The notes: generated from the letters alone by a model not told the origin. Counted from the first letter of the stretch, positions 55,333 through 64,000 are shown. The stretch: DNA of 64,000 nucleotides from Methylobacter tundripaludum (GCF_002934365.1 NZ_PTIY01000006.1:181544-245543); one strand, 5' to 3'. Made by a program: numbers and translations.

Positions 55333-57612
55333 TTACCTTGTCTTGCCGAAAACGTCCGGCCCCACGTCAAACGATTCCGCCGGCAAGCCTGCGCACCAGC
55401 GTTGCCACATCGTCCGCAGCGCACATTCCACGCCTGCGGCAACCATCTCCGGCTGACCTATCGCCGATTGCTTGATACGTTCGCGCAAATTTCCGCGTAC
55501 ACTGGCCAGCGAGGCAGGATGCCCCCCCCAAGACAAACCCTTCCGCACAAAATCCGCCGCATCCTTAGCGACAAAAGCATCAAGTCCCACCTGACTCAAA
55601 AGTGTAGAGCCCTGTCTGGCAGTAACCGTTCCCCCAACCAGCGTCAATGTCGGTACGCCCATCCACAGTGCATTAAGCGTCGTGGTTGCTCCGTTGTAAG
55701 GGAAGGTGTCCAAACAAATGTCCACCTGTTGATGCAGGGCAAAATAATCGGCTATGCCGCAACGCGGGTAAAGATTCAGCCGTTCCCGCGCGACGCCTTC
55801 TTGCGCAAACCAGTCAATCAATGCGCCGTATTGCCCCTCCTCCGACAGCCCCCCCAGCACCATGCGGGAATCGGGCAAGGCGCGCAAAAGTTGCGACCAC
55901 AGGCCGATGACTGGCGGACTGAGCTTGCTTTGCCGGTTGAAGCTGCCGAAAGTGATATAGCCGTTACCCAGAGCAGGCAGGGCGTTGACCGGTGGCGCCG
56001 ACATATCCGGCCGGTACGGCGCACAAGCCGGTAAACGCACGATTTTTTCGGTAAATTGATCGTCAAATTGGCCGGGCGGCAACAGAAAACGATCGGCCAG
56101 ATAATAATCCATGCCGCTCAAGCCTGTGGTGCCGGGATAACCCATCCAGCTGACCTGCACCGGCGCGGGCTTGCGGGCAAAGGCTAACAATCTGTTTTTT
56201 GCGGTGTGTCCCGAAAGGTCGATCAGAATATCGATGCCATCAGCGCGTATTTGTTCCGCCAGCGCGTCGTCCGATAAACCGATAACCGAATGCCAGTGTT
56301 TAAAATACTTGCGCAGACGCAAAGTAACGCTATCTTGAACGTTGTTGTTGTAATAGCCGTGCAATGTCAATTGCGGATAATCCGCCAGATGTTCCAGCGC
56401 CGGTTCGATAAAACTGGCAACGGCATGGGCGTATAAATCGCCGGATACAAAGCCGACCTGTAGACAGCGTTCCGGGTCGCGCGAGTTGCTGTGCTGCGGC
56501 CAAAACGCACTCAGCGGCGCTTCAAACTGTTCGCCAAAACGGCGGTGCTCGACAGCCAACGTTGTCGCGTCTGTATTTTCGTTGTGAGTGAGGAAAAAAA
56601 GCAGGTTGCTATAGGTCTCGGCAAGATCAGGGTTAATCTCCAACGCTTTGCGGAAACTGACTTCGGATTCAGGCAGACTGCCCTGCCCGAAAAAAATGCT
56701 TCCTTGGTTACTGTGCGCCTCGGCGAAATCAGGTTTGATCGCCAGCGCCCGGCGATAACACGCCATTGCATCGTCGAGCTGTCCAAGGTCTTTCAGGATA
56801 TTGCCTATGTTGTTATACACATCGGTAAAATCGGGGTTGAACTCCAGCGCCCGTTGATAACTTGTCATTGCGTCATCGGACAGCCCAAGTTTTAGCAAGG
56901 TATTGCCCAAGTTGCTGTAGGCATCGGCGTAATCCTGCTTGAATTCCAGCGCCCGCCGATAGCATGTCATCGCGTCATCCAGCTGCCCCAAGTCTTGCAG
57001 GGCATTGCCCAAATTGTTATACGCCTCGGCAAAATCGGGTTTGATCTCCAGCGCCCGGCGACAGCATGCCACCGCGTCGTCTAGCCGGCCGAGGGATTGC
57101 AGGGCGTGGCCCAGGTTGTTAAGCGTATCGGCGATGTCGGGTTTGATCTCCAGCGCCCGGCGATAGCATAGCACTGCCTCATCAAGTCGCCCGAGGTCTT
57201 GCAGGATATTGCCCAGGTTGTTATGCGCCTCGACAAAACCGGGTTTGATCTCCAACGCCCGACGATAGCTCGCCACTGCGTCAGCGGGTTGTCCGAGTTC
57301 CATCTGAAGATTGCCCAAATGGAAATGGGCCTCGGCATCCTCCGGCAATAGCTCCGCTATTTTCTGCAAGGGCGCCAGCGCTTCCGCATTCCGTTTCTGT
57401 TGCGTCAGTATCGATTGTAATGCCTGCCAACCGGGCACATAGCAGGGAAAGCGTAGCGTCCAGGTTTTGAACAGTGCTTCCAGTTCAGTGACACGGCCCT
57501 CGTTAAAAAGGGCTGTCATTGTTGCTATGTCTTGAGAATTAGGACTAACCGACGTCGTTTTTTTTGACGCTTTGCCCGGTTTGAAAGGTTTTTTGATTTT
57601 GGATTTAGACAT
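55333..57612 (-). CDS. TPR protein O-glycosyltransferase (GT41, SPINDLY/OGT-like)
   Basis: 759 aa. A basic N-terminus precedes about 8-9 TPR units at ~45-330, with near-identical repeats (ALEIKPDFAEAYNNLGNAL). From ~360 comes the catalytic domain: LQVGFVSGDLYAHAVASFIEP, DILIDLSGHTAKNRLL, SWMGYPGTTGLSGMDYYLAD, YITFGSFNRQSKLSPPV and CLDTFPYNGATTTLNALWMG. GT41 enzymes attach a sugar to Ser/Thr; the TPR superhelix picks the protein. Flagellin is the obvious substrate since fliC and fliS are encoded nearby. It is paralogous to both halves of the next protein. AGGA precedes the start. Confidence 0.92.
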   Translation of the reverse strand: MSKSKIKKPFKPGKASKKTTSVSPNSQDIATMTALFNEGRVTELEALFKTWTLRFPCYVPGWQALQSILTQQKRNAEALAPLQKIAELLPEDAEAHFHLGNLQMELGQPADAVASYRRALEIKPGFVEAHNNLGNILQDLGRLDEAVLCYRRALEIKPDIADTLNNLGHALQSLGRLDDAVACCRRALEIKPDFAEAYNNLGNALQDLGQLDDAMTCYRRALEFKQDYADAYSNLGNTLLKLGLSDDAMTSYQRALEFNPDFTDVYNNIGNILKDLGQLDDAMACYRRALAIKPDFAEAHSNQGSIFFGQGSLPESEVSFRKALEINPDLAETYSNLLFFLTHNENTDATTLAVEHRRFGEQFEAPLSAFWPQHSNSRDPERCLQVGFVSGDLYAHAVASFIEPALEHLADYPQLTLHGYYNNNVQDSVTLRLRKYFKHWHSVIGLSDDALAEQIRADGIDILIDLSGHTAKNRLLAFARKPAPVQVSWMGYPGTTGLSGMDYYLADRFLLPPGQFDDQFTEKIVRLPACAPYRPDMSAPPVNALPALGNGYITFGSFNRQSKLSPPVIGLWSQLLRALPDSRMVLGGLSEEGQYGALIDWFAQEGVARERLNLYPRCGIADYFALHQQVDICLDTFPYNGATTTLNALWMGVPTLTLVGGTVTARQGSTLLSQVGLDAFVAKDAADFVRKGLSWGGHPASLASVRGNLRERIKQSAIGQPEMVAAGVECALRTMWQRWCAGLPAESFDVGPDVFGKTR

Positions 57613-57795
57613 ACGTTTTTGTTCCTGCTCCCGACAGCCATCTTGGCAAAGCTATAACTATGCAGCTTACATTCTCAAGCAAGAAACCGGATTTCTTTTT
57701 TTGAATTGGGCAGCAGTGCGGCCGGTACACTATTCTCCTGAGAGCTAGACACATTTTACGCTCCCCTTCATTCTTCGGCTTATTCACACCCGGCC

Positions 57796-60700
57796 TTACG
57801 GCTTGACCTCAAATGATTCCGCAGGCAAACCGGCGCACCAACGTTGCCACATCAGGCGCAACGCACATTCCACACCTGCGGCAATCAACTCAGGCTGCCT
57901 TATCGCCGACCGCCCAAAACGTTCACGCAAATTAGCGCGCAAACTGGCCAGCGATGAAGGGTGGTTCGCCCAGGACAAACCTTTCCGCACAAAATCCGCC
58001 GCATCCTGGGCGACAAAAGCGTTCAGTCCCACCTGGCTCAGAATTGTAGCGCCCTGTCTGGCTGTAACCGTCTCCCCAACCAGCGTCAGCGTCGGTACGC
58101 CCATCCACAACGCATTAAGGGTCGTGGTTCCCCCATTGTAAGGGAAGGTATCCAGGCAAATATCCACCTGTTGATGCAGTGCAAGATAGTCGGCCATGCT
58201 GCAACGTGGGTAAAAACTCAGCCGTTCCCGTGTGATGCCTTCCTTGGCAAACCAGTCGATCAGTGTCTCGTGCCGATCATCCTCCGGCATGCCTCCCAGC
58301 ACTAGCCGGGAATCGGGCAAGGCGCGCAAAAGTTGCGACCACACGCCGATGACTGGCTGCCTAAGCTTGTTTTGACGGTTGAAACTGCCGAAAGTGACAT
58401 AGCCGTTGCTCAACGCCGGCAGGACGTTGACCGGTGGCGCCGACATATCCGGCCGGTACGGCGCACAAGCCTGCAAACGCACAATTTTTTCGGTAAATTG
58501 ATCGTCAAACTGGCCGGGCGGCAACAGAAACCGGTCGGCCAGGTAATAATCCATGCCGCTCAAGCCGGTGGTGCCGGGATAGCCCATCCAGCTGACCTGC
58601 ACCGGCGCGGGCTTGCGGGCGAAGGTTAGCAACCTGTTTTTGGCGGTGTGGCCCGAAAGGTCGATCAGAATATCGATACCGTCGGCGCGTATTTTTTCAG
58701 CCAAAGCCGCGTGCGATAAGCCGACAACTGAATGCCAATGTTTCAAATGCCTGTGCAGACGCCGGGTGACCTCATCTTCAAGGCTATGATTGTAATAGGC
58801 GTGGAGTACCAATTGCGGATGCCCCGCCAAATGCTCCAGCACCGGCTCGATAAAATTAGCCATGGCATGGTCGCAAAAATCACCCGACACAAAGCCGATC
58901 TGAAGACAACGCTCAGGCTCGCGCGAGTTGCCGTGTTGCGGCCAAAATGCGCGTAGCGGCGCTTCAAACTCCTCGCCAAAACGGCAATGTTCGGTAAAGA
59001 TGGCTGCCGCATCTACCGTTTCGTTGTGAGTGAGGTAAAAAAGCTCGGAACTACGCGCCTCACCGACATCCAGACTGAGCTCCAATGCTCTCTGGAGGCT
59101 GGCTTGGGCTTCAGGCAGACGACGCTGATGTAAATAAACGTAACCCAGGTTATTATGCGCCTCGCCAAAATCCGGATTGATCTCCACCGCCTTATAGAAG
59201 CAGGCCTCAGCTTCAGCGAGCTGCCCCTGGGCAAAGAAAATACCGCCCAGATTGTTATGTGCCTCGGCGAATTCCGGATTGATCGCCACCGCACTGAGGA
59301 AGCAGGCTTTGGCTTCGTCGAGCCGCTCCTGACGCCAGCAAACACTGCCCAAATTATTCTGTACATCGGCCTGATTCGGGTTGATCTTCAACGCACAAAG
59401 GAGACTATTTTCCGCTTCGGCATCCCCGGGCGACATATCCAGGGCTTTCTGCACCTTCCTATCGGATGCAATCTTGATGGCCGACTTTCCTGATCCTGCC
59501 TCATTTGACTCGCGTCCTAGGCTGCTCATTGAATCATCTGCTGCTTTTCTGATGTTTTGCAGACTAACCTCAAACGATTCCGCCGGCAAGCCCGCGCACC
59601 AGCGTTGCCACATCATCCGCAACGCGCATTCCAGGCTTGCGGCAACCGCCTCCGGCTGGCCTATCGCCGATTGCTTGATACGTTCGCGCAAATGGCTGCG
59701 TACACCGGCCAGCGCGTCTGGATGCCCTGCCCAGGACAAGCCTTTGCGAACGAAATCCTCGGCATCCTGGGCGACAAAAGCGTTCAACCCCACATGCCCC
59801 AAAATGGTCGCACCCTGCCTGGCTGGCACCGTTCCCCCGACAATCGTCAAAGTCGGCACGCCCATCCATAAGGCGTTAAAGGTTGTGGTGCCGCCATTGT
59901 ATGGAAAGGTATCCAGGCAAATATCCACCTGCCGATGCAGGGCAAGATACTCGTCCAAGCCGCACCGGGTATAAAAACTCAGCCGCTCCGGCGCAACGCC
60001 TTCTTGTGCAAACCAGTCGATCAATGCGTCGTGTCGCCCCTCTTCGGACATGCCTGCCAAGACTATTCGGGAACCGGGCAAGGCGCGCAGCAATTGCGAC
60101 CACAAAGCGATGACTGACCGGCTCAGCTTGCTTTGACGGTTGAAACTGCCGAAAGTGATATAGCCGTTGCTCAAAGCGGGCAAGGCGTTGACCGGCGGCG
60201 CGGCCATGTCCGGCTGGAACAGCGCACCGGCCGGTAAACGCACGATTTTTTCGGTAAATTGATCGTCAAGTTGACCGGGCGGCAACAAAAAACGATCGGC
60301 CAGATAATAATCCATCGCGCTCAGGCCGGTGGTGCCGGGATAGCCGATCCAACTGGCCTGCACCGGCGCCGGTTTGCGGGCGAAAGTCAGCAACCTGTTT
60401 TTGGCGGTGTGCCCGGAAAGGTCGATCAGAATATCGATACCGTCAGCGCGTATTTTTTCCGCCAGCACGTCGTCCGACAAACCAAAGACAGAGTGCCAGT
60501 GTTGCAAATACTTACGCAAACGCAAGGTAACCTTATCTTCAAGGTTATGATTGTAATAGGCATGCAATACCAATTGCGGATAAGCCGCCAGTTGCTCCAG
60601 CACCGGCTCGATAAAAGTGGCCACGGCATGGTCGCGCAAATCGCCGGACACAAAGCCGACCTGTAAGCAACGCCCAGGCTCTCGCGAGTTGCTGTGCTGC

Positions 60701-61407
60701 GGCAACAATGCGTGCAACGGTTCTTCAAACTGTGCGCCGAAGCGGCAATGTTCGGCAAACAAGGTTACCACATCTATTTCTTCGTTGTGGCTGAGGGAAA
60801 AAAGCAGGTTGCTATGCGCCAAAGCATAATCCGGCTTGATCTCCAATGCCCGGCGATAACTCGCTTCGGCCGGCTTGCCTTGATTGTGGAGCGCATAACC
60901 TAGATTACAATGCGCGGCAAAAGAGTCGGGAGCGATCATTATCGCCCGTCGATCACAGACTTCCGCTTCAGCAGCCCGGCCTTGGGCGTTAAGCGCAAAA
61001 CCTAAGTTGCTATATACTTCGTCATCGTCCGGCAACAGCTCCGCCGCCTTTTGCAACGCCGCAAGCGCTTCCCGGTCACGCCCGTGATGCTGTAGCATAA
61101 CCCCCAGTATTTTCCAGCCGAACCCATATTCCGGAAAACGTTGACTAAGAGACGCGGCCATAGCCTCCACTTCAGTAGTGCGACCTTGCCCATAAAGCGC
61201 CAGCAACGCATCGACCTCCGATTGATCTGGGGCTGTTTCGCGGCCGTTACAAGACAATGTCTTATCGGCCGATACCGATTTAGTATGTTGTTTGGTGATT
61301 TCCTGGGCTGCGAGCTGTGATATTTCAGCATCGTGTAGGATAGGTTGTTCCGGCATCTGTTGTGTAGTCTCAGGATGATTTAGCTGCGTTTGGACAATAG
61401 CCGGCAA
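57796..61407 (-). CDS. Double TPR-GT41 protein: two complete O-glycosyltransferase units in one chain
   Basis: Up to 1203 aa. Unit 1: TPRs at ~65-205 and a GT41 domain at ~245-610. A ~70-residue linker rich in S, D and K follows. Unit 2: TPRs at ~680-800 and a GT41 domain at ~835-1200. Both catalytic domains keep GFVSGD, DLSGHTAKNRLLTFARKPAP, GYPGTTGLS, FGSFNRQ and DTFPYNGGTTT. The start is unclear: TTG at 61407 and ATG at 61356 both lack a Shine-Dalgarno, and an open stretch continues to a TAA at 61449. Two active sites in one chain could add two sugars or glycosylate neighbouring sites. Lies between the YjfB-like gene and the single-unit paralogue. Confidence 0.9.
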   Translation of the reverse strand: MPAIVQTQLNHPETTQQMPEQPILHDAEISQLAAQEITKQHTKSVSADKTLSCNGRETAPDQSEVDALLALYGQGRTTEVEAMAASLSQRFPEYGFGWKILGVMLQHHGRDREALAALQKAAELLPDDDEVYSNLGFALNAQGRAAEAEVCDRRAIMIAPDSFAAHCNLGYALHNQGKPAEASYRRALEIKPDYALAHSNLLFSLSHNEEIDVVTLFAEHCRFGAQFEEPLHALLPQHSNSREPGRCLQVGFVSGDLRDHAVATFIEPVLEQLAAYPQLVLHAYYNHNLEDKVTLRLRKYLQHWHSVFGLSDDVLAEKIRADGIDILIDLSGHTAKNRLLTFARKPAPVQASWIGYPGTTGLSAMDYYLADRFLLPPGQLDDQFTEKIVRLPAGALFQPDMAAPPVNALPALSNGYITFGSFNRQSKLSRSVIALWSQLLRALPGSRIVLAGMSEEGRHDALIDWFAQEGVAPERLSFYTRCGLDEYLALHRQVDICLDTFPYNGGTTTFNALWMGVPTLTIVGGTVPARQGATILGHVGLNAFVAQDAEDFVRKGLSWAGHPDALAGVRSHLRERIKQSAIGQPEAVAASLECALRMMWQRWCAGLPAESFEVSLQNIRKAADDSMSSLGRESNEAGSGKSAIKIASDRKVQKALDMSPGDAEAENSLLCALKINPNQADVQNNLGSVCWRQERLDEAKACFLSAVAINPEFAEAHNNLGGIFFAQGQLAEAEACFYKAVEINPDFGEAHNNLGYVYLHQRRLPEAQASLQRALELSLDVGEARSSELFYLTHNETVDAAAIFTEHCRFGEEFEAPLRAFWPQHGNSREPERCLQIGFVSGDFCDHAMANFIEPVLEHLAGHPQLVLHAYYNHSLEDEVTRRLHRHLKHWHSVVGLSHAALAEKIRADGIDILIDLSGHTAKNRLLTFARKPAPVQVSWMGYPGTTGLSGMDYYLADRFLLPPGQFDDQFTEKIVRLQACAPYRPDMSAPPVNVLPALSNGYVTFGSFNRQNKLRQPVIGVWSQLLRALPDSRLVLGGMPEDDRHETLIDWFAKEGITRERLSFYPRCSMADYLALHQQVDICLDTFPYNGGTTTLNALWMGVPTLTLVGETVTARQGATILSQVGLNAFVAQDAADFVRKGLSWANHPSSLASLRANLRERFGRSAIRQPELIAAGVECALRLMWQRWCAGLPAESFEVKP

Positions 61408-61596
61408 AGAATTCGGTATCTTGGCTTTGGTGGGCTTGCTGCTAAGTTAATCCGGCCGCAGAATTTTGTCCACCGCCTAAGCAAAAGGCTGGGAACTACA
61501 TTGCCAAAGCGCAACGGGCTCGTTTATGGCGCATAAAAACGATTTTAAGTCAGAATGCCAACAGCCGCCCGAAAGAAACTCATGCCGTTCAATCGC

Positions 61597-61797
61597 TTAA
61601 ACGTGAATATCGATTCCGCCGGAACTCGCGGCAGCGGTTGCCGAGGCTATCAACTTTAAAGCCGACTCCCCGTTTGCCTTTTCAATATCCTGACTTTTCT
61701 TGATCAGCGCAAACTCCACATCTTGCGCCGCCGTCGCCTCTTTCATAACCGCTGTCAGCAAACTACCGCCGCCTGCACCGCCTATTGAACCGATCAT
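61597..61797 (-). CDS. Small YjfB-like putative motility protein
   Basis: 66 aa from the ATG at 61797, with GGAGG at 5 bases; an upstream in-frame start would overlap fliS. Gly-rich N-terminus, then a helix with AQDVEFALIKKSQDIEKANG and ESALKLIASATAA, resembling the YjfB family of putative motility proteins. It lies 13 bases after fliS in the same direction, so it is likely co-expressed. Function unknown. 61408-61596 shows nothing else. Confidence 0.68.
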   Translation of the reverse strand: MIGSIGGAGGGSLLTAVMKEATAAQDVEFALIKKSQDIEKANGESALKLIASATAAASSGGIDIHV

Positions 61798-61810
61798 AAA
61801 AACCTCCGGG

Positions 61811-62203
61811 TTAGTGTTTATAGGCATCGGGCATTGCGTCCCAGCCCATTTTAATTTCTACCATCAAACCGGAAACTTCATCCAAAATGCTCTCGTCATT
61901 CTGATTATTTGCGGCTAGCAGACGACGAACCATGTAGTCATAAAGATTACTCAGATTTTCTGCAACTTCGCCGCCCGCTTCTATATTCAAGGAGCTTTGC
62001 AACCCGCCTACAATCTGAATCGCGTGACCGATATTCTGGCCTTTCATGGCGATTTCATTGCGCGCCATACTTTCCCTTGCAATTGCAATCCGCTCTAAGG
62101 CGCCTTCCATCAACATTTGCACAAGACGATGAGGCGACGCACCCATTACAGAACTGTTAACACTCACTTGCTGATATTGTTTTATGGCTGATACAGCGTT
62201 CAT
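61811..62203 (-). CDS. fliS: Flagellin export chaperone FliS
   Basis: 130 aa. IKQYQQVSVNSSVMGASPHRLVQMLMEGAL and LNIEAGGEVAENLSNLYDYMVRRL are diagnostic. It binds the C-terminal helix of flagellin and stops polymerisation in the cytoplasm before export. AGGA precedes the ATG. It faces away from fliC and has its own sigma-28-like promoter. Confidence 0.96.
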   Translation of the reverse strand: MNAVSAIKQYQQVSVNSSVMGASPHRLVQMLMEGALERIAIARESMARNEIAMKGQNIGHAIQIVGGLQSSLNIEAGGEVAENLSNLYDYMVRRLLAANNQNDESILDEVSGLMVEIKMGWDAMPDAYKH

Positions 62204-62261
62204 TTGTCTATCCTCATTAAATCATTATGTTGCGCCCCACTACATGGAACACCTGATGATT

Positions 62262-62288
62262 GTAGCGACAGTTTTAACAAAAACTTTA
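62262..62288 (-). promoter_or_regulatory. Sigma-28-like promoter of fliS
   Basis: On the minus strand TAAAGTTT (62281-62288) is a perfect -35. After an 11-base spacer the -10 is GTCGCTAC, matching GCCGATAA at 5 of 8 positions. It lies about 60 bases before fliS, in the 436-base gap between fliS and fliC, which otherwise holds only the fliC promoter and AT-rich sequence. Confidence 0.55.
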
Positions 62289-62536
62289 CCTTTTTTGTAA
62301 AAAACATTAATTAATTTTTTGGCTGCATCGTATAAACCTGCCGGCATAGCGCCATTTATAGATAAGCGCCATTGACGCTTTAAAAAGCAAGGGAGGCCGG
62401 AATAGCCTAACCCGACATTTATTTTCCGTACCGGGCATTAGGTTACGGCGGCGTCAGAATATATTCGGCTATAATATCGGCAAAGCGCATTAGAACAGAT
62501 ACAATCCTCAGAACAAAAAATACCCATAAAAAAAAT

Positions 62537-62563
62537 TAAAGTTTCCTAAAGCTACGCCGATAA
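62537..62563 (+). promoter_or_regulatory. Sigma-28 (FliA) promoter of fliC
   Basis: TAAAGTTT (62537-62544), an 11-base spacer and GCCGATAA (62556-62563), a perfect FliA consensus. It is followed by a leader of ~70 bases to the flagellin start. Confidence 0.93.
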
Positions 62564-62639
62564 TAATTTCAGGTTGCGAGGGACATAAAATAACCCACAC
62601 ATCTAAAACCGAAATAAATTTCTATTTAGGAGAAGCGTC

Positions 62640-64000
62640 ATGGCTCAATATATCAATACCAATATGGGTGCGCTGACCGCGCAACGTAATTTAAACAAAT
62701 CACAAGCCGCCGGTATGCAGGCAATGCAACGCTTATCCTCCGGTTTGCGTATCAACAGCGCGAAAGATGACTCGGCCGGTTTATCGATTGTCGAACGTAT
62801 GTCGGCGCAGATCAAAGGCCTTAATCAGGCGGTGCGTAACGCCAACGACGGCATCTCCATCGCTCAGGTGGCTGAAGGCGGTTTGGGCGAAATGAGCACC
62901 ATCCTGCAACGGATGCGCGAGTTGGCCGTACAGTCCGCCAACGACTCCAACAGCGACACCGACCGCACCTCTATCCAGAACGAAGTCAAATCGCTTTACG
63001 ATGAAATTGACCGGATTTCCGCCACTACCGACTTCAACGGCGTCAAGCTGTTTTCCGGGGCCGGCGCCAATCAAAGCCGCAGCATTCAGGTCGGCGCTTA
63101 CGCAGGCCAAAGCATTAACTTCACCATCGGCCAGACCGACACCAAAACCTTGGCGCTGAACAGTTCGGTGGCGGCAGGACAAACCTACTCAGGACGCGTC
63201 TCCAATACCTCGACGACGGCAGGCGATATGACCATTAACGGCGTATCCGTGGGCGGCGTAGCCGCCGGTGCATCTGTTGCCAATATAGCAGGCCTTGAAA
63301 CAGCGATTAACGCTACGTCCTCAACATCGGGCGTGACTGCGGACGCCTTTAACAAGGTCACCGGCTCGCGCGCTTCAGTGGCCGCCGACAAAGCGGTTAC
63401 CGGCTTGACCATCACCGTAGCCACAGCCGCCGGCGCCGCAGGCACTGCGGTAACCATAGACACCGCCGTTTCATTATCGCAATTGGCCGACAATATCAAC
63501 CGGCAAGTCGGCGGCGTCGACGCGTCCATCGGCAAGGACGGCAATCTGATATTGACCAACGATAACGGCGCGGCAATAACGATTGGCGGCACTACCACCA
63601 ACTCCGGCTTGACCGCGGCAACCTATAACGGTTTTCTGGGCCTTACCAGCGGGGATGGCTCTGATATTAAAATCGGCACGTTGGCTGCCAACGATCCAAG
63701 TGCAATCAACACCTTCGGGTTCAACCAAGGCACCGGCAACGGCAGCGTGGTCGGCGACGGCGACATGTCAGGCTCAGTCGCCACCGGTGCAGCAGCCACC
63801 ACTGCCCTGAACGTACTGGCCGGCGTTTACGACACCGCAACCACTTCGACCGACGTGGTAAAAATCAACGGCATACTGGTAGGATCGACGGCAACCGGCA
63901 GCGCGGCGGATAAAGCCGCTGCGATCAACGCGATCGGCGATCAAACCAACGTCACCGCGACAGCGAAAACGACAGCTTATGTCACCGTAGCCGGATCGAC
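62640..64000 (+). CDS. fliC: Flagellin, 3' end outside window
   Basis: At least 453 residues without reaching the C-terminal D1/D0 helices. The conserved N-terminus (AQYINTNMGALTAQRNLNKS, RLSSGLRINSAKDDSAGL) is followed by D1 (ISATTDFNGVKLFSG). The variable region is long, Thr/Ala/Gly-rich and free of Cys, with flagellin IN-type motifs near residues 197 (MTINGVSVGG, then ETAINA and SGVTA) and 406 (VVKINGILVGS, then AAINAI and NVTA). It has many Ser/Thr available for O-glycosylation. AGGAG lies before the ATG. Major filament subunit, exported with FliS. Confidence 0.97.
   Translation, partial: MAQYINTNMGALTAQRNLNKSQAAGMQAMQRLSSGLRINSAKDDSAGLSIVERMSAQIKGLNQAVRNANDGISIAQVAEGGLGEMSTILQRMRELAVQSANDSNSDTDRTSIQNEVKSLYDEIDRISATTDFNGVKLFSGAGANQSRSIQVGAYAGQSINFTIGQTDTKTLALNSSVAAGQTYSGRVSNTSTTAGDMTINGVSVGGVAAGASVANIAGLETAINATSSTSGVTADAFNKVTGSRASVAADKAVTGLTITVATAAGAAGTAVTIDTAVSLSQLADNINRQVGGVDASIGKDGNLILTNDNGAAITIGGTTTNSGLTAATYNGFLGLTSGDGSDIKIGTLAANDPSAINTFGFNQGTGNGSVVGDGDMSGSVATGAAATTALNVLAGVYDTATTSTDVVKINGILVGSTATGSAADKAAAINAIGDQTNVTATAKTTAYVTVAGS

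Noticed and set aside
61256..61275. GCCGATAA-like sequence on the minus strand inside the double GT41 gene, as a sigma-28 promoter
   Set aside because: No TAAAGTTT-like element lies 11 bases upstream, and the site is within coding sequence.

Overview
The window looks like chromosomal DNA of a flagellated gammaproteobacterium. Gene order and content (NAD-dependent molybdenum formate dehydrogenase, large SPINDLY-type glycosyltransferases, CcsA/YpjD next to ffh) suggest a methylotroph or methanotroph of the Methylococcales. That placement is inference, because no methane or methanol oxidation gene lies in the window.

Layout. 1-9.7 kb holds housekeeping and small genes: the cut-off end of a hybrid sensor kinase, a hypoxanthine-DNA glycosylase, a TusA-like protein, cysG, a small cytochrome c, argG, mobA, a lipoprotein and a MIF-type tautomerase. 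Between argG and mobA lie a broken EAL-domain tail and an internally deleted IS5-type transposase. 9.9-16 kb is a compact fdsGBA-fdhD-fdsD formate dehydrogenase operon behind a good sigma-70 promoter; MobA, encoded nearby, makes the type of cofactor this enzyme needs. 17-19.5 kb is an SsuABC/TauABC-type ABC importer. 20-33.9 kb is the flagellar rod, hook and ring cluster (flgBCDEFGHIJKL on the minus strand, flgA-flgM-flgN on the plus strand), with four sigma-54-like promoters and a perfect sigma-28 promoter before flgM. 34.1 kb is a tRNA-Arg(CCU). 34.4-43.9 kb carries two DEAD-box helicases, an lpxA-like gene, xerD, ogt, the rpsP-rimM-trmD-rplS operon, ffh and ypjD.

44-48.3 kb holds three co-directional genes: a PLP decarboxylase, a TPR/ATP-grasp-like protein and a second fold-type-I PLP-type protein. 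They look like an uncharacterised small-molecule pathway. 48.3-61.4 kb is a minus-strand glycan locus: a DegT aminotransferase, WbqC, two methyltransferases, a NeuD-like acetyltransferase, a beta-propeller protein, PhyH dioxygenases and two GT41 (SPINDLY/OGT-like) proteins, one of which carries two complete TPR-GT41 units in one chain. The distal end of this locus is decaying: a PhyH gene and a CatB-type acetyltransferase gene are both broken. It is followed by a YjfB-like gene, fliS and, in divergent orientation, a large flagellin gene with its own sigma-28 promoter that runs off the window. The locus sits directly against flagellin, so the simplest reading is that it makes and attaches a modified sugar to flagellin Ser/Thr.

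Several flagellar structural proteins are enlarged: FlgK carries a duplicated ~98-residue module, FlgE an alanine-rich insert of ~150 residues, and FliC repeated IN-type motifs. The best candidates for something undescribed are the double GT41 enzyme with its sugar locus and the decarboxylase/ATP-grasp/PLP trio.
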